From Flavobacteriales bacterium (lineage in GTDB: Bacteria > Bacteroidota > Bacteroidia > NS11-12g > UBA955), in the NCBI GenBank assembly GCA_947472115.1, contig CANIZU010000085.1, forward strand, positions 1 to 7,590: a DNA stretch of 7,590 nucleotides, in the 5' to 3' direction. Of this stretch, positions 6,881 through 7,590 are shown piece after piece. The notes below the pieces were generated by a model. It saw only the letters and a program-made list of their open reading frames with translations. It did not search any database and was not told the origin of the DNA. The translations under genes were made by a program, and so were the position numbers. How positions within the stretch are numbered: the first letter of the stretch is position 1; the number at the start of each line of letters is the position of its first letter.

Positions 6881-7590
6881 ATGGAAAAGAATAACAAAGG
6901 TGTAATGACCGCTTGGACAATGTATGACTGGGCGAACAGCGTTTACTCACTCAGCATTTCGTCTGCCATCTTCCCCACTTTTTACGAAAGCTTCACCCCA
7001 AAGCACATAGAAGTAATGGGAATGGACTTCAAAAATACCGCTTTATATAGCTATTGTTTGAGTTTTGCCTTCCTAATCAACGTATTGCTAGTGCCGCTAT
7101 TATCTGGTATCAGCGACGCTTCCGGAGCCAAGAAACCCTTTATGCGATTTTTTGTCATCCTTGGCAGCTTGGGTTGCAGCGCCTTGTATTTCTTCAACGG
7201 CCACAATTACACATTTGGCCTAATAAGTTTCATGATTGCGACCTTGGGTTTTGCCGGTAGTTTGGTATTCTACAATGCCTACCTGCCTGAAATTGCGACA
7301 CCCGACAAGTTCGATAAATTATCTGCTCGTGGATTCACCATGGGTTATATCGGCTCCGTTTTGATGTTGATATTCAATTTGCTGTTATTAATTAAGCATG
7401 ATTGGTTCGGATTGCCTTCGCCAAAAACAAGCCCTCTGCCCTTTCAAGTGGGTTTTGCAACAGTTGGAATCTGGTGGCTGGGATGGTCGTTTTGGCCCTT
7501 ATTAAAACTCCCTGGCAAATTAGAAGCAAAAGCGAAAGTGAGCATCTGGAACGGCTACCGTGAAATTCGCAACGTATTTCAGGAAGTCAA
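6881..7590 (+). CDS. MFS transporter, UMF1 / Atg22-like family, 3' truncated by window end
   Basis: The reading frame from ATG 6881 stays open to the window end, giving 236 codons of an integral membrane protein. It begins MEKNNKGVMTAWTMYDWANS, and the motif YDWANSxYS (residues 15-23) followed by NAYLPEIA (132-139) marks the UMF1 family of the major facilitator superfamily, related to fungal vacuolar Atg22. About six membrane segments are visible, near residues 18-38, 57-80, 86-105, 109-131, 153-170 and 188-208. A loop between the second and third carries SDASGAKK, which resembles the MFS loop 2-3 motif. The full protein would be expected to have about 12 segments, so roughly half is missing. 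The substrate is unknown; amino acid or small-metabolite efflux is only a guess from the fungal relatives. The 34-nt gap and same strand allow co-transcription with clpX, but no functional link is evident. The start is supported by the family-typical motif right after it. Confidence 0.88.
   Translation, partial: MEKNNKGVMTAWTMYDWANSVYSLSISSAIFPTFYESFTPKHIEVMGMDFKNTALYSYCLSFAFLINVLLVPLLSGISDASGAKKPFMRFFVILGSLGCSALYFFNGHNYTFGLISFMIATLGFAGSLVFYNAYLPEIATPDKFDKLSARGFTMGYIGSVLMLIFNLLLLIKHDWFGLPSPKTSPLPFQVGFATVGIWWLGWSFWPLLKLPGKLEAKAKVSIWNGYREIRNVFQEV

Noticed and set aside
7054..7260. Open frame of 68 codons on the + strand near the window end
   Set aside because: It is out of frame with the convincing transporter gene starting at 6881 and lacks protein-like features.
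1..7590. Defence system, mobile element or CRISPR array
   Set aside because: No integrase, transposase, nuclease, target-site duplication or regularly spaced repeat was seen; the genes are mostly conserved housekeeping genes.

Overview
This window looks like a chromosomal segment of a Bacteroidota bacterium, moderate in GC. Three things point there. The genes lack Shine-Dalgarno sequences. Two intergenic stretches carry exact matches to the Bacteroidota -7 promoter element TAnnTTTG. The DinB, trigger factor and ClpP proteins also resemble Bacteroidota versions. This assignment comes from recalled family features, not from a database search. All genes are on the + strand, and no insertion sequence, phage gene, CRISPR array or origin is visible.

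Layout: (1) 1-845 is the 3' part of dinB, the translesion DNA polymerase IV, cut by the window start; a perfect 13-bp hairpin lies inside its 3' coding end. (2) 954-3242 encodes a 762-residue exported protein with a TPR-like helical N-terminal half, a degenerate CAP (SCP/PR-1) domain and a C-terminal beta-rich domain; its function is unknown. (3) 3298-3379 is a tRNA-Leu with anticodon UAG, with a good promoter just upstream and a terminator-like hairpin just downstream. (4) 3464-6846 is the proteostasis cluster tig-clpP-clpX: trigger factor chaperone, ClpP peptidase and ClpX unfoldase. (5) 6881 to the window end is the first two thirds or so of an MFS transporter of the UMF1/Atg22-like type, with no stop codon in the window.

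The core logic is protein quality control. Trigger factor meets nascent chains at the ribosome exit tunnel, and ClpX unfolds tagged or damaged proteins and feeds them into the ClpP chamber. All the catalytic and binding motifs needed for an active ClpXP pair are present. The clpP-clpX gap is only 6 nt, so these two are almost certainly co-transcribed, while clpP may also have its own promoter in the 38-nt tig-clpP gap. dinB and the exported protein are adjacent genes with no evident functional link to this cluster.

Most of the window is ordinary housekeeping DNA, and I see no convincing undescribed system. The items most worth a second look are the exported TPR/CAP protein, the strong hairpin inside dinB, the tRNA/tig junction (terminator, then a GTG start inside a small AT hairpin) and a U-U mismatch in the tRNA T stem.
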